In this document: piece by piece, positions 12,559-19,807 of the stretch
Position numbering within the stretch: position 1 is the stretch's first letter
How the letters are laid out: each line of letters opens with the position of its first letter
DNA from: a virus
Reading direction: 5' to 3' (one strand)
Virus record (IMG/VR): IMGVR_UViG_3300050821_002518
Location: 1 to 56,312 of that record
DNA: 56,312 bases
Program-made: the position numbers and the translations under genes
Notes under the pieces: model-generated
Told to the model about the DNA's origin: nothing
Databases searched by the model: none
What the model saw: only the letters and a program-made list of their open reading frames with translations

Positions 12559-12571
12559 GGTGAGAAACGAA

Positions 12572-12874
12572 ATGACAGATCAGCTTGTCTATGACAAAGA
12601 ACATCGAACCATCGTTGCGGTAGCCGAGCCGAAGATCTTCGTCCGCCCGCTCGATGCGACGCGGCCGCTCGCTACGCCCGCGGCGATGTACACCCGGGAG
12701 AATCTGACCGCGCTCTTCAAGTGCAGTCACGGCGAGCTGGGTCGGCTCCTCGCTAGAAAGATGGCGCCGCTGCCCGTCCGTATCGATGGGCAGATCCTAT
12801 GGCACATCGACGAGGTGCAGAACGCGACCGCGACGGTGCAGCGCACCCTCGAACGTTGGAAGCAGCGGCGATGA
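12572..12874 (+). CDS. HTH-like small DNA-binding protein
   Basis: 100 aa. The start at 12572 is preferred over 12482 because the longer reading would cover the repeat and hairpin. The C-terminal half (YTRENLTALFKCSHGELGRL, then PLPVRIDGQILWHIDEVQ) has the layout of excisionase or MerR-like winged HTH proteins: a helix, a turn, a recognition helix, a strand pair ending in W, then a last helix. As first gene of the plus operon, next to direct-repeat operators, it may be its regulator. No closer assignment is possible. Confidence 0.5.
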   Translation: MTDQLVYDKEHRTIVAVAEPKIFVRPLDATRPLATPAAMYTRENLTALFKCSHGELGRLLARKMAPLPVRIDGQILWHIDEVQNATATVQRTLERWKQRR

Positions 12875-13035
12875 GTGATAAAACTCAAACGCTGACTCCC
12901 GCCCAGCAGCGCGATATCATCAAGGCGGACCTGGTCGGAAAATTTCAGCGCGAGGACTGGCACGGCGTGATGGACTGCGCCGCCGACCTCCGAGAGCACG
13001 ACGCGTACTACCGCGGGCTGGAGAAGCGTAAATGA
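12871..13035 (+). CDS. hypothetical protein, 54 aa
   Basis: ATGA-coupled to the HTH-like gene and to the next gene. Helical charged protein (TPAQQRDIIKADLVGKFQRE, DCAADLREHDAYYRGLEKRK). Not recognised. Confidence 0.55.
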   Translation: MSDKTQTLTPAQQRDIIKADLVGKFQREDWHGVMDCAADLREHDAYYRGLEKRK

Positions 13036-13313
13036 GCGACAACTCAGTTGTGACGCGCACCCTCTGGCAGGTGCTCGATGCGGAGTGGATCGACACGGAC
13101 CCGACCTTTGACACGCTCGCGATGAACTTGCGCGCGAACGGAAAAGATTTTGCTGTCGCCGTCTCAGGACCTAAGGGCATGACGTCGGTAGACTTCATAC
13201 CGGCGGTGCGCGCCGCGGCGGCCGCGATGCTGAATGCGGTCGGCGGCGACGTGAAGGATGTTGGCGCTGAGGTGATCGACCAGTTCTATACAGGAGATCA
13301 GCGTGCCAGCTAA
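13032..13313 (+). CDS. hypothetical protein, 93 aa
   Basis: ATGA-coupled start. Mixed alpha/beta: LWQVLDAEWIDTDPTFDTLA, FAVAVSGPKGMTSVDFIPAV, then an Ala-rich helix AAAAAMLNAVGGDVKDVGAE. Not recognised. Confidence 0.6.
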   Translation: MSDNSVVTRTLWQVLDAEWIDTDPTFDTLAMNLRANGKDFAVAVSGPKGMTSVDFIPAVRAAAAAMLNAVGGDVKDVGAEVIDQFYTGDQRAS

Positions 13314-13449
13314 AAACAAAAAGAAGGTCAACACGCGCTGGCGCGCTGGGGCCGCCCGGTACGACGCGAAGACGCAGGCGAGCATCGACAAGAACTACCA
13401 CGAGCCGTTCGGTTGGTACCACGGCGCACGAGTGAGGAGACGCGGATGA
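13303..13449 (+). CDS. 48-aa basic protein, GTG start
   Basis: The GTG at 13303 is preceded by AGGAG six bases away, a clear ribosome site lying inside the end of the previous gene. Basic N-terminus (AKNKKKVNTRWRAGAARYD) and C-terminus (HGARVRRRG). Its stop overlaps the next ATG. Confidence 0.55.
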   Translation: MPAKNKKKVNTRWRAGAARYDAKTQASIDKNYHEPFGWYHGARVRRRG

Positions 13450-13607
13450 GTGTATTCAATTTCCTGCGTGGCGTAAGCACCGCAACGTATCGGGTTGCTG
13501 TTGTGCTGACGCTGCTGCTTATCGCGTCCGAGCTGGCGACGGCGAACAAGTATGTTTTCGCCATCGGCGCGATGATTTTCAAAGTAGTCGGCGGCCCCAC
13601 GTCGTGA
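13446..13607 (+). CDS. 53-aa membrane protein
   Basis: ATGA-coupled to the gene before. Hydrophobic helix at residues ~16-34 (YRVAVVLTLLLIASELATA) and a weaker second one (KYVFAIGAMIFKVV). Small inner-membrane protein, possibly two-pass; unknown function. Confidence 0.55.
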   Translation: MSVFNFLRGVSTATYRVAVVLTLLLIASELATANKYVFAIGAMIFKVVGGPTS

Positions 13608-13864
13608 GCGGGTACGTCTTCAACGTGCTGATCACGTTCGACTGCTTCGTGAGCGCGGTCTTCGGCGGCCAGCCCGGCGAGTCGCTGTCCGGACGCGCCG
13701 GATCCGCGCTCCTCGAAGGTAAGGTGCGCGGCAAGATATTAGCGCCAATCATCGACGTGCTCATGCACCTGGTCGGAGAGTTTCCAACGTGGCGCGGGCA
13801 CTGCGTGGCGGCGATTGATGGTGACAAGGCGCGAGCGAAGGCTGTCATCGTGCAGCGCGTATGA
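13604..13864 (+). CDS. hypothetical protein, 86 aa, GTG start
   Basis: The GTG overlaps the previous stop (GTGA). N-terminus SGYVFNVLITFDCFVSAVFG, then GQPGESLSGRAGSA and a His-rich helical end (VLMHLVGEFPTWRGHCVAAI). The opening resembles a small protein seen in many podoviruses and siphoviruses (NVLIALD...GG.PDETLSSRA type) whose role I do not know. Confidence 0.6.
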   Translation: MSGYVFNVLITFDCFVSAVFGGQPGESLSGRAGSALLEGKVRGKILAPIIDVLMHLVGEFPTWRGHCVAAIDGDKARAKAVIVQRV

Positions 13865-13871
13865 GGTCGCC

Positions 13872-14090
13872 ATGCTGACTGTAGAGATTCGTGTCAACGG
13901 CAGTATTGTCAGCGCGCTGGATGCAGTCAATATAGGCGGCATCGGTGAATGCCAGTACAGATACCGAGTTGTGCGGTTCCCTGTTGAGCATAAGCAGCCG
14001 CTACGCACAGCGAGCGGCACGATATCTCACAAGCGTGAGGACGGGATTGAGGTCCTGGTGACAAAGATTTTGACGGCGGCAGTCGTATGA
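13872..14090 (+). CDS. hypothetical protein, 72 aa
   Basis: ATG at 13872 with GAGG six bases upstream. Strand-rich: MLTVEIRVNGSIVSALDAVN, YRYRVVRFPVEHKQP and IEVLVTKILTAAVV. Ends in ATGA with the next gene. Not recognised. Confidence 0.55.
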   Translation: MLTVEIRVNGSIVSALDAVNIGGIGECQYRYRVVRFPVEHKQPLRTASGTISHKREDGIEVLVTKILTAAVV

Positions 14091-14233
14091 ACGGGCGCCT
14101 TAAGATTCAGGTGTGGAGCGAGCGCCTACAGCAGTGGAAGACAGCATACTGCCTGATCACGATGCTGCACGAGAACTTGATTCTGATGAAGGCGTTCAGG
14201 TTCAAGGTCCGCGTAGGGAGTGAGTGCAAATGA
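14087..14233 (+). CDS. hypothetical protein, 48 aa
   Basis: Coupled by ATGA to both neighbours. Basic, with WSERLQQWKTAYCLITMLHE and AFRFKVRVGSECK. Not recognised. Confidence 0.45.
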   Translation: MNGRLKIQVWSERLQQWKTAYCLITMLHENLILMKAFRFKVRVGSECK

Positions 14234-14871
14234 AGTTCATCGGCCGACTGTTTCTTTGTGGTCTGATGGCGTTCGCGCTCCTGCGCGTTGCGGCCGCTGG
14301 CCCGTCGTCAGCGACAACCGCCCGGCTAGATATCGACGGCGCAACGTGCTCGGGCACTATCGTCGCACCGAGCGTGATACTCTCCGCGGCACACTGTTTC
14401 GAGGATGCTGACGTAGACCCTATCGATAAGTTTTTCGGTCACGTAGTACCTACACCGCCGCCTACCTCGATGCTGGTGGACGGCTACAAAGTATTCATTG
14501 AATCAATCGTCTTCGACGATGCCGACCACGCGCTGGTGAAGGTCATCTTCATATTCAAAGATCACGCGCAGCTCGGTAAGATGCCAGAGGTAGGTGCTAA
14601 GGTTCACTACTGGGGTAACCCGGCTAAAGTTAACGACGTCTACCGCGAAGGATACGTCACTAGCTATCACCATTCAGAGATGCTGATGGACGTCAACGGG
14701 TTCTTTGGTGACAGCGGCGCAGGAATATTCGACGAGTCCGGCAAGGTGGTAGGGGTAATGAGCTATATCAGCCCGCACCGGCACGACGGGCTGGTCTTTC
14801 GTTTGATGGGCGCGTACCCGCTAGAGTTTACGGCGCTACAGTACAGCATGATGGGCGTGACCGCGCCGTGA
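14230..14871 (+). CDS. secreted trypsin-like serine protease
   Basis: 213 aa. A signal peptide (KFIGRLFLCGLMAFALLRV, cleavage near AAA-G at 23-24) is followed by a chymotrypsin-fold protease. TCSGTIVAPSVILSAAHCF carries the catalytic His55, DDADHALVKV carries Asp99 and GFFGDSGAGIFD carries Ser162 in the GDSG motif. All three triad residues are present in the right order and spacing. It should act in the periplasm or outside the cell. ATGA-coupled to the gene before, so it belongs to the early plus operon rather than to the virion block. Possible roles are processing of an envelope protein, host exclusion or lysis; none is shown by the sequence. Confidence 0.85.
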   Translation: MKFIGRLFLCGLMAFALLRVAAAGPSSATTARLDIDGATCSGTIVAPSVILSAAHCFEDADVDPIDKFFGHVVPTPPPTSMLVDGYKVFIESIVFDDADHALVKVIFIFKDHAQLGKMPEVGAKVHYWGNPAKVNDVYREGYVTSYHHSEMLMDVNGFFGDSGAGIFDESGKVVGVMSYISPHRHDGLVFRLMGAYPLEFTALQYSMMGVTAP

Positions 14872-15020
14872 GCGCTGTAATGACCGACAAATTTCTCGCA
14901 GCGTACGAGCGCAGGGCGCTGAACGGAGCCCGCGCGCATGCGATGTCTCGCAACTCGAATTTTTCCGCCGAGGTCTGGTTCATATACCTGATGCTCTTGG
15001 CGGACAGAACTAGGTCGTAA
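14868..15020 (+). CDS. hypothetical protein, 50 aa, GTG start
   Basis: The GTG at 14868 overlaps the protease stop as GTGA, so it is likely co-translated. Helical (KFLAAYERRALNGARAHAMS, AEVWFIYLMLLADR). Could interact with the protease; unknown. Confidence 0.45.
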   Translation: MSAVMTDKFLAAYERRALNGARAHAMSRNSNFSAEVWFIYLMLLADRTRS

Positions 15021-15127
15021 GACCATCCGTAACCAGTCGGACGCCTGGGCCTCGATAGCGGTCCACCAATTTGATGGGTGGTGAGATACCCGATGCACAG
15101 TGACTATAACAGCAGAGGAATTCTCAC

Positions 15128-15307
15128 ATGGTTGATGTAGTGTCAGCGGCGAAAGCCGACGTCTCGGCAGCTAAAGCCGAAGTTGTGACGGTCAAGTCGA
15201 AGATCAGGGCTTGGATCGCAGCGCACGTACCGCACGCCATCTCAGCGGCTGCCGGCTTCGCTGTGAGCCACTTCAGTGTGATCTCGTACCTGGTGCACAA
15301 GCTGTGA
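15128..15307 (+). CDS. 59-aa Ala-rich protein with hydrophobic C-terminus
   Basis: AGAGGA lies eight bases before the ATG. The N-terminal amphipathic helix VVSAAKADVSAAKAEVVTVK contains a duplicated SAAKA(D/E)V unit. It is followed by a hydrophobic segment (AAAGFAVSHFSVISYLVHKL). May be membrane-associated. The 107-bp gap before it has a possible -10 (TATAAC at 15105-15110) but no good -35. Confidence 0.6.
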   Translation: MVDVVSAAKADVSAAKAEVVTVKSKIRAWIAAHVPHAISAAAGFAVSHFSVISYLVHKL

Positions 15308-15786
15308 CCTGGGGCAACAACGGTGCCGGCCCGACCGGCGTACAACCCTTCGCTCCAGGCGTAATCGGCCAGCCCCCTGGGCAGGGCGGAGCCACGCTCC
15401 CGGCGTTCTACAACGCGGGCTTCGAGTCTCTGATGGCCGCGGTCTCCCGCGGCGAGATATCGCTCAATCAGGTCTACGCGGTGGCGGGGCTTGGAGGTGT
15501 CGGCAACGCGAACGGTAACCCGACCCTGATGCAAGCCATCAGCCAGGGCGTGCCGCAGAACGCGACGAACGGTATCGGCGTAGTGTCCGGCCCGGGAGTT
15601 GGTGCCGGCAACGGCGGCGCGGCGGCCGCACAAATTTCTGGCACGGGCGGGCTCGGGTCCGCGGTGTCTGTTGGCTCGGGTAACTCCTCGACCAACTTCG
15701 GCGGCTCACAGCTCGCCGACCCCAAGCAGGTGGCGAACGCTCCGGCGGTCGCGCTCGCTTCTCCGATCCAGTACGGCGGCGCATAA
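15304..15786 (+). CDS. low-complexity protein, member 1 of a tandem two-motif family
   Basis: 160 aa; the GTG at 15304 overlaps the previous stop (GTGA). Gly/Ala/Asn/Pro-rich. Two short motifs stand out: SLMAAVSRGEISLNQ (~44-58) and TLMQAISQGVPQN (~77-89). Each reads as [ST]L(x)xA(x)S.G followed by Asn, and the same pattern appears twice in each of the next three proteins. The rest looks flexible. Position before the packaging genes suggests a virion or assembly role, but I do not recognise the family. Confidence 0.65.
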   Translation: MTWGNNGAGPTGVQPFAPGVIGQPPGQGGATLPAFYNAGFESLMAAVSRGEISLNQVYAVAGLGGVGNANGNPTLMQAISQGVPQNATNGIGVVSGPGVGAGNGGAAAAQISGTGGLGSAVSVGSGNSSTNFGGSQLADPKQVANAPAVALASPIQYGGA

Positions 15787-16313
15787 TGACAATTTACGGA
15801 CCCAACGGCGGCGTAGTAGTCGGGCAGCCGATCTCCCCCTTCTTCGGCGCACAGAACGGCGCGAACGCCGCGGCACCGATAATTCAGCAGCCAACGCAGG
15901 CGCCGGTTACCGGCGGGATGCAGGCGACCGGCGTACAGATGTCGGTCCTTGAGGCATGCTCTCGCGGCATCATCCCGCGCAACGCTCAGCTATCCACCGT
16001 CGCCGGCCAGTCCGTCAGCGCCGGCATCAGCGCCTCGCAAGGCGACAGCATGACGCTGGACGAGGCGATGTCGTCCGGTAACGGTGCGCAGGTCAGCCTG
16101 GGCGCCGCGGTGCCGCCGAACGCCGGCAACACGAGCTCCGTCACTACGGCCGGCATCAACAACCAGGTATTCGTCGACGGTATCGCGAACGCGAACGACG
16201 GGCTCTCGACCGGGCCGACCCCGTTCAACAACGAGTCAGCGGTTAGCGCCCCGACCCCCGCCTCGACAACGACCGCAAACGTTACGCTACTTGCGGGAGC
16301 CTTTCAAGGATGA
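15786..16313 (+). CDS. low-complexity protein, member 2 of the tandem family
   Basis: 175 aa; TAATG overlap with member 1. Starts MTIYG, like member 3. Motif copies are SVLEACSRGIIPRNAQ (~53-68) and TLDEAMSSGNGAQ (~89-101). The C-terminal third is Thr/Ser/Asn-rich. Function unknown. Confidence 0.65.
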   Translation: MTIYGPNGGVVVGQPISPFFGAQNGANAAAPIIQQPTQAPVTGGMQATGVQMSVLEACSRGIIPRNAQLSTVAGQSVSAGISASQGDSMTLDEAMSSGNGAQVSLGAAVPPNAGNTSSVTTAGINNQVFVDGIANANDGLSTGPTPFNNESAVSAPTPASTTTANVTLLAGAFQG

Positions 16314-16786
16314 CCATCTACGGCACACCGAGCGGTACCCCGCTCAACTACACCGGATTCCAGGGCACACAGCCCGGGAACCCCGTGCAAGCTACGCTCT
16401 CGCCGGTAATCCCCGGCGTCGGGCTCTTCCCTCCAAACTCGAACAACGCGAGCGGCGACAGCCTGCTCGCGTCCGCCTCGCGCGCAACGCTCCCGCTGAA
16501 CGCGCAAGGGTCCGGGTACGGCGCGACCTCGCAGGCTGGCGCCGGCCCCGGCGCGTCCGGTGGGCGCACGGTGGCGGAGGCTCTGTCCATCGGTGACCGG
16601 AACGGTTCCGGCACACAGGCGGGCGTAGACAGCTTGAACAGTGACCTGAACGGCGGCAACAGCCTAGGTGCCGGAGGAGCGAACCAGACGGAGGGGCCAA
16701 CCTCTGGCGAGGCGAGCCAGGCATCGACGCAGCAGCCGATGAACACGTTCACGCTGCAGGCTCCGGCTACGGTCTACGGGGGCTAA
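16310..16786 (+). CDS. low-complexity protein, member 3 of the tandem family
   Basis: 158 aa; ATGA overlap with member 2, same MTIYG start and a similar QG(T)QPGNPVQ opening. Motif copies are SLLASASRATLPLNAQ (~51-66) and TVAEALSIGDRNG (~87-99). Ends in a Gly/Thr/Gln-rich tail finishing ATVYGG, which resembles the QYGGA end of member 1. Confidence 0.65.
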   Translation: MTIYGTPSGTPLNYTGFQGTQPGNPVQATLSPVIPGVGLFPPNSNNASGDSLLASASRATLPLNAQGSGYGATSQAGAGPGASGGRTVAEALSIGDRNGSGTQAGVDSLNSDLNGGNSLGAGGANQTEGPTSGEASQASTQQPMNTFTLQAPATVYGG

Positions 16787-16789
16787 GCC

Positions 16790-17227
16790 ATGACGAATTT
16801 TCAAGCTTCACTCGCCGAGTACGAGACAAATTCCGGGTTCCCTGGCGCGGCCCCGGTACCCGGCGCCGGTAACCTGATGACAGGGAACCCGCAGGTGCCG
16901 AGCAACCTCCCGGACCAGAACCTGCCAGGCAACCAGAACACGGGCGCGCAGCTACTTGCCACACAGCTCTCGAACGGAAACATCTCGGCCAACTCTGTGC
17001 CGACGAATGTGCTCAGCGCTCCCGGTACCGACTCGCTGCTCGCGCAGATGTCGCGCGGTCAGGTGATATTGAAAGATTCAACTTACGGGATGGCGCAGTT
17101 CACTCCCGGCAACGCGGCCCCCGCGCCCGGCGCGCCGACGACGCAGCCGGTAACGGCCGGGGTCGCGAGCGCGGCGAGCGGGCTTACGTATCCTGCTCCA
17201 GGCTCGCAGAACTACACAGGCAACTGA
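16790..17227 (+). CDS. low-complexity protein, member 4 of the tandem family
   Basis: 145 aa. Motif copies are QLLATQLSNGNISANS (~54-69) and SLLAQMSRGQVILKDS (~83-98). The copy spacing (29 residues) is similar to that in the other members (33-36). Pro/Gly-rich flanks. Followed by a TGATG overlap with the next gene. Confidence 0.65.
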   Translation: MTNFQASLAEYETNSGFPGAAPVPGAGNLMTGNPQVPSNLPDQNLPGNQNTGAQLLATQLSNGNISANSVPTNVLSAPGTDSLLAQMSRGQVILKDSTYGMAQFTPGNAAPAPGAPTTQPVTAGVASAASGLTYPAPGSQNYTGN

Positions 17228-17538
17228 TGGCTGGCCGAGCGTCTGGGGGACAGCAGCTCACACCGAACCAGAACGTGTTCGCGCTCGTGCAGATGGGTGG
17301 CGACACCTGGGGCGCGAACGGTGGCGGCGCGGTTGCGGTAGGTGGCGGAGCTACGGACCAGACCGGATACGTCAAGCCGATAGCGATCACGCCATCGGAC
17401 TGTGAGACGCAGACGAACTATATACCGAGCATGCTGAGCGCGGTGCCGCGCACAGTGATCGGATTGGAAAGCAACGCCGCGCTCTCGGGACAGACACCGG
17501 ACAGCGCGCTAGCAGCCGGCGGCAGCAACGCCGGCTAG
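17227..17538 (+). CDS. low-complexity protein, possible fifth, degenerate member
   Basis: 103 aa. Gly/Ala/Asn-rich with NVFALVQMGGDTWGANGG near residue 17, which could be a worn copy of the tandem-family motif. It ends DSALAAGGSNAG. TGATG-coupled to member 4. Membership in the family is only suggested. Confidence 0.55.
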   Translation: MAGRASGGQQLTPNQNVFALVQMGGDTWGANGGGAVAVGGGATDQTGYVKPIAITPSDCETQTNYIPSMLSAVPRTVIGLESNAALSGQTPDSALAAGGSNAG

Positions 17539-17611
17539 ATTTTTTCATGTAGGCACTAGCCTACTGCTTATCCGCCAACGGCGGCGACGATGTTGATACG
17601 AGGAATTTTTC

Positions 17612-18097
17612 ATGACAGCATTGGGCGTCTTTCGAGACGATTTTTATAACGCTGCGGCCGCGCTTACGGAAGCTCAATATACCGCCACCGCGCAAGCCTC
17701 CGGCACGTTGGCAGCGTCCGCCATCGCTGGCGCTCGCGAGTGTTTCGTTCTGTCCAGCGGCGCTACCGCGCTGACGACTGACTCCGCGATCAACATCATC
17801 GCGCAGGTTCAGAACGCGGTTGCTACCGCGTACAAGCAGGGTCTTGGAGCGTTCGCGGCCGGCGTCAACCCGCCGCCCGGCGTCCCGAACCTATTCAACG
17901 TTACCTGGACTCTTACGATTGTGAATACGAACGCGGGCACGCTGACCTTGTCGGCCGGCGCGGGCGTAACGCTCTCGGGCACGACCACGGTTACGACAGC
18001 GTCTATGCGTGAGTACCTGGTCACGATCACTTCCCCGACTACGGTCACCATCCAAGGAATGTTCTCCAGCGGTGCCGCTGGCGCATTCGTCGCTTAA
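17612..18097 (+). CDS. putative structural protein, 161 aa
   Basis: AGGAATTTTTC precedes the ATG. The N-terminal half is helical (RDDFYNAAAALTEAQYTATA). The C-terminal half is a run of Thr/Val strands (LTLSAGAGVTLSGTTTVTTA, then EYLVTITSPTTVTI), typical of phage capsid-decoration or fibre beta domains. No specific family recognised. Confidence 0.6.
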   Translation: MTALGVFRDDFYNAAAALTEAQYTATAQASGTLAASAIAGARECFVLSSGATALTTDSAINIIAQVQNAVATAYKQGLGAFAAGVNPPPGVPNLFNVTWTLTIVNTNAGTLTLSAGAGVTLSGTTTVTTASMREYLVTITSPTTVTIQGMFSSGAAGAFVA

Positions 18098-18121
18098 TTT
18101 TTAATCAAGAGGAATTTTCAC

Positions 18122-18367
18122 ATGGCAAAAGCAGAACGCGCCAACATGAAGGGCGAAGAGTATTTGAAGGGCCGCAAGGCCGGCGTCGAGAAGACCTACG
18201 GCGAAAGCCGCGGCAGCAAGGGCGCTGAGAAGACCATTCTCCCGCACTCCGACGTCAACGACGGCGGCGGTGAGTCAGAGCTAACCCGCGCCGCGCGCAG
18301 CATCTACCAAGACGCTGTGCACAACCGTGGCGACAAAGACGGCGACAAAGCGCTCACCGAGCGCTAG
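18122..18367 (+). CDS. small charged protein, 81 aa
   Basis: GAGGAATTTTCAC precedes the ATG. Lys/Glu/Gly-rich (NMKGEEYLKGRKAGVEKTYG, GDKDGDKALTER). Likely disordered. Not recognised; in the virion-assembly block. Confidence 0.55.
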   Translation: MAKAERANMKGEEYLKGRKAGVEKTYGESRGSKGAEKTILPHSDVNDGGGESELTRAARSIYQDAVHNRGDKDGDKALTER

Positions 18368-18571
18368 GTGCCGAGCAAGTCCCCGGCCCAAGCTAGACTG
18401 ATGCGAGCTGCCGCCCATGGCTGGAAAAAGCCAGGGGGCGGCGGCCCGTCGGTCGCTGTGGGTAAAGAGTTCATGCACGCCGACGAGCGCAAGAAAGCGC
18501 ATAAGTCTAAAGAAGGTCGCGCTGACCACAAGCGTGAGATGAACGACTGGGCAGAAGGAAAACGAAAGTGA
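18368..18571 (+). CDS. small conserved-type phage protein, 67 aa, GTG start
   Basis: The GTG follows the previous stop directly. Opens SKSPAQARLMRAAAHGW and continues SVAVGKEFMHADERKK. This SK(S/A)xAQxRLM...A.H...VxKEF pattern is familiar from many phage structural clusters; its role is unknown. Basic, His/Lys-rich end. Confidence 0.65.
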   Translation: MPSKSPAQARLMRAAAHGWKKPGGGGPSVAVGKEFMHADERKKAHKSKEGRADHKREMNDWAEGKRK

Positions 18572-18891
18572 GCATTGATACAACTTTCCACCCTATAACG
18601 CAGACTGTAGTTATCGGTGCCGCCGCCCTCCAGGTGGCGACGGACACACAGCTGGATAACACTACGTTTCGCGTACGCTGCCTCTCAGCGACATCTGTCT
18701 ACCTGACCTGGGGTAATAGCTCCAGCATCACGTCTAAGACACCAGTCGCAGGCACCAACGCGTTCAACACGCTAGGTATGATAGGTGTCGGCGCCGTGAT
18801 GTATATCGAAGTTCCATCCAATTCGTTCTTCATCGCCAGCGCTGCCGCAGCGTTTGAAATCACTGGTGGGAAAGGAGGCGTCGGTGGCTGA
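18568..18891 (+). CDS. putative minor structural protein, 107 aa
   Basis: The GTG overlaps the previous stop (GTGA). Strand-rich sequence (ITQTVVIGAAALQVATDTQL, YLTWGNSSSITSKTPV, YIEVPSNSFFIASAAAAFEI) typical of a small jelly-roll or decoration protein. No named family. Confidence 0.55.
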   Translation: MSIDTTFHPITQTVVIGAAALQVATDTQLDNTTFRVRCLSATSVYLTWGNSSSITSKTPVAGTNAFNTLGMIGVGAVMYIEVPSNSFFIASAAAAFEITGGKGGVGG

Positions 18892-19237
18892 GATCGCACC
18901 CATGCTCGGCGCCATCTTCGGCGTGAGCAAGACCCCAAAGGGTCAGGACAAGAAGCGCGCCAAGAAATCGAAGGGCGAGAGGTCCGTCACGGAGCCTGTG
19001 CAACAGCACGGCGAGCTGGCATCATACAAGGCGCCGCCCGCGCCGTCTGATAAGAAGCTCCTGAAAGAGAGCGCGAAGCACACCGCGCGGCGCGCTACTG
19101 AGGACTGGGTATCCGGCCACATCAGCACGAAAGAGTGCAACGCCGCGCACGCGCGAGCGAAGCATGTTCTGTCTGGCAAGGCCGTCCGCGAGTTCAAGGG
19201 TATGAGCGGAGAGCGCTCGTTCAAGAAGATGCGATGA
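18884..19237 (+). CDS. basic protein, 117 aa, GTG start
   Basis: The GTG at 18884 has AAAGGAGG five bases upstream, inside the end of the previous gene. After a short hydrophobic start (EIAPMLGAIFGVSK) it is Lys/Arg-rich (KGQDKKRAKKSKGERSV, HTARRATEDWVSGHISTKEC, SGERSFKKMR). Possibly DNA- or head-associated. Not recognised. Confidence 0.6.
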   Translation: MAEIAPMLGAIFGVSKTPKGQDKKRAKKSKGERSVTEPVQQHGELASYKAPPAPSDKKLLKESAKHTARRATEDWVSGHISTKECNAAHARAKHVLSGKAVREFKGMSGERSFKKMR

Positions 19238-19305
19238 TCATACTCACGCAAATTCGTCTCGGCATCTGCTACTGCTCGATCCGCATGGACCGCTCGTGGC
19301 GTTAG
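19234..19305 (+). CDS. possible 23-aa micro-gene
   Basis: ATGA overlap with the preceding stop, reading MIILTQIRLGICYCSIRMDR to a TAG at 19305. Only the overlap supports it. Another frame is open up to the next gene, so this call is weak. Confidence 0.2.
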   Translation: MIILTQIRLGICYCSIRMDRSWR

Positions 19306-19325
19306 ACGAGTACGAGGGACTGTAA

Positions 19326-19778
19326 ATGGGGGTCATAGGCAACCGATACCTGCAAGGTTCTCCGATCCTGCCGTACGCCAACGTAAAGGCGTACCCCGGT
19401 ACGGATCTGTTTATGGATCTGCAGTTCGTCGACCACACGAACACGCCGGTCGTACCGACCTCGATCAGCATCGAGATTGACGACATCACGAACAGTGTGG
19501 TGCTCCCGGGCTGCGGCCCGATAGCGCTGAACCCAGTCGGCGCAGTAGGCACGCCAGGGTCGCCGTTCACATACGGCGTGTTCGCTGGGACCATGACGCT
19601 GCAGGTGCTCGGCTCCGCGTGGCAGATGACGTTCCCGTATATCGGCTCGCAGCTGTGCCAGGTCGGCATGCAGTTTACGGCCATCGACTCGGTTACGGGT
19701 CAGCCGTTCACGTCGAGCTCGGTGGTTGCGATTATCGAGTTGTGCGCGCTCGCGACGGTGAGCGGCCTTCAGTTTTGA
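19326..19778 (+). CDS. putative structural protein, 150 aa
   Basis: The ATG follows the stop of an upstream open frame directly, with GAGGGA nearby. Beta-rich: LFMDLQFVDHTNTPVVPTSI, IEIDDITNSVVLPGCGPIAL, GTMTLQVLGSAWQMTFPYIG and SSSVVAIIELCALATVSG. Looks like a single beta domain such as an Ig-like or decoration fold. No family assigned. Confidence 0.55.
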   Translation: MGVIGNRYLQGSPILPYANVKAYPGTDLFMDLQFVDHTNTPVVPTSISIEIDDITNSVVLPGCGPIALNPVGAVGTPGSPFTYGVFAGTMTLQVLGSAWQMTFPYIGSQLCQVGMQFTAIDSVTGQPFTSSSVVAIIELCALATVSGLQF

Positions 19779-19807
19779 TTTAATTTCGTAAGGTGAGAGG
19801 TACGAAA

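Larger units (their letters stand above)
11834..12571. other. 738-bp divergent non-coding region; candidate origin and control region
   Basis: The largest gene-free stretch, between the minus-strand left arm and the plus-strand operon. It holds an inverted pair of DnaA boxes, 13-bp inverted repeats around them, three copies of GTGATACT, three copies of the heptamer TCGTTCA (one inverted), an 18/17-bp direct repeat pair, a 9-bp hairpin, a 19-bp direct repeat pair and a GC hairpin just before the first plus gene. I see no convincing coding sequence in it. Origin function is inferred from the DnaA boxes and the position between divergent operons. Confidence 0.6.

Noticed and set aside
17549-17564. 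GTAGGC-ACTA-GCCTAC hairpin as a terminator
   Set aside because: No T-run follows on either strand; left as a plain small palindrome between genes.
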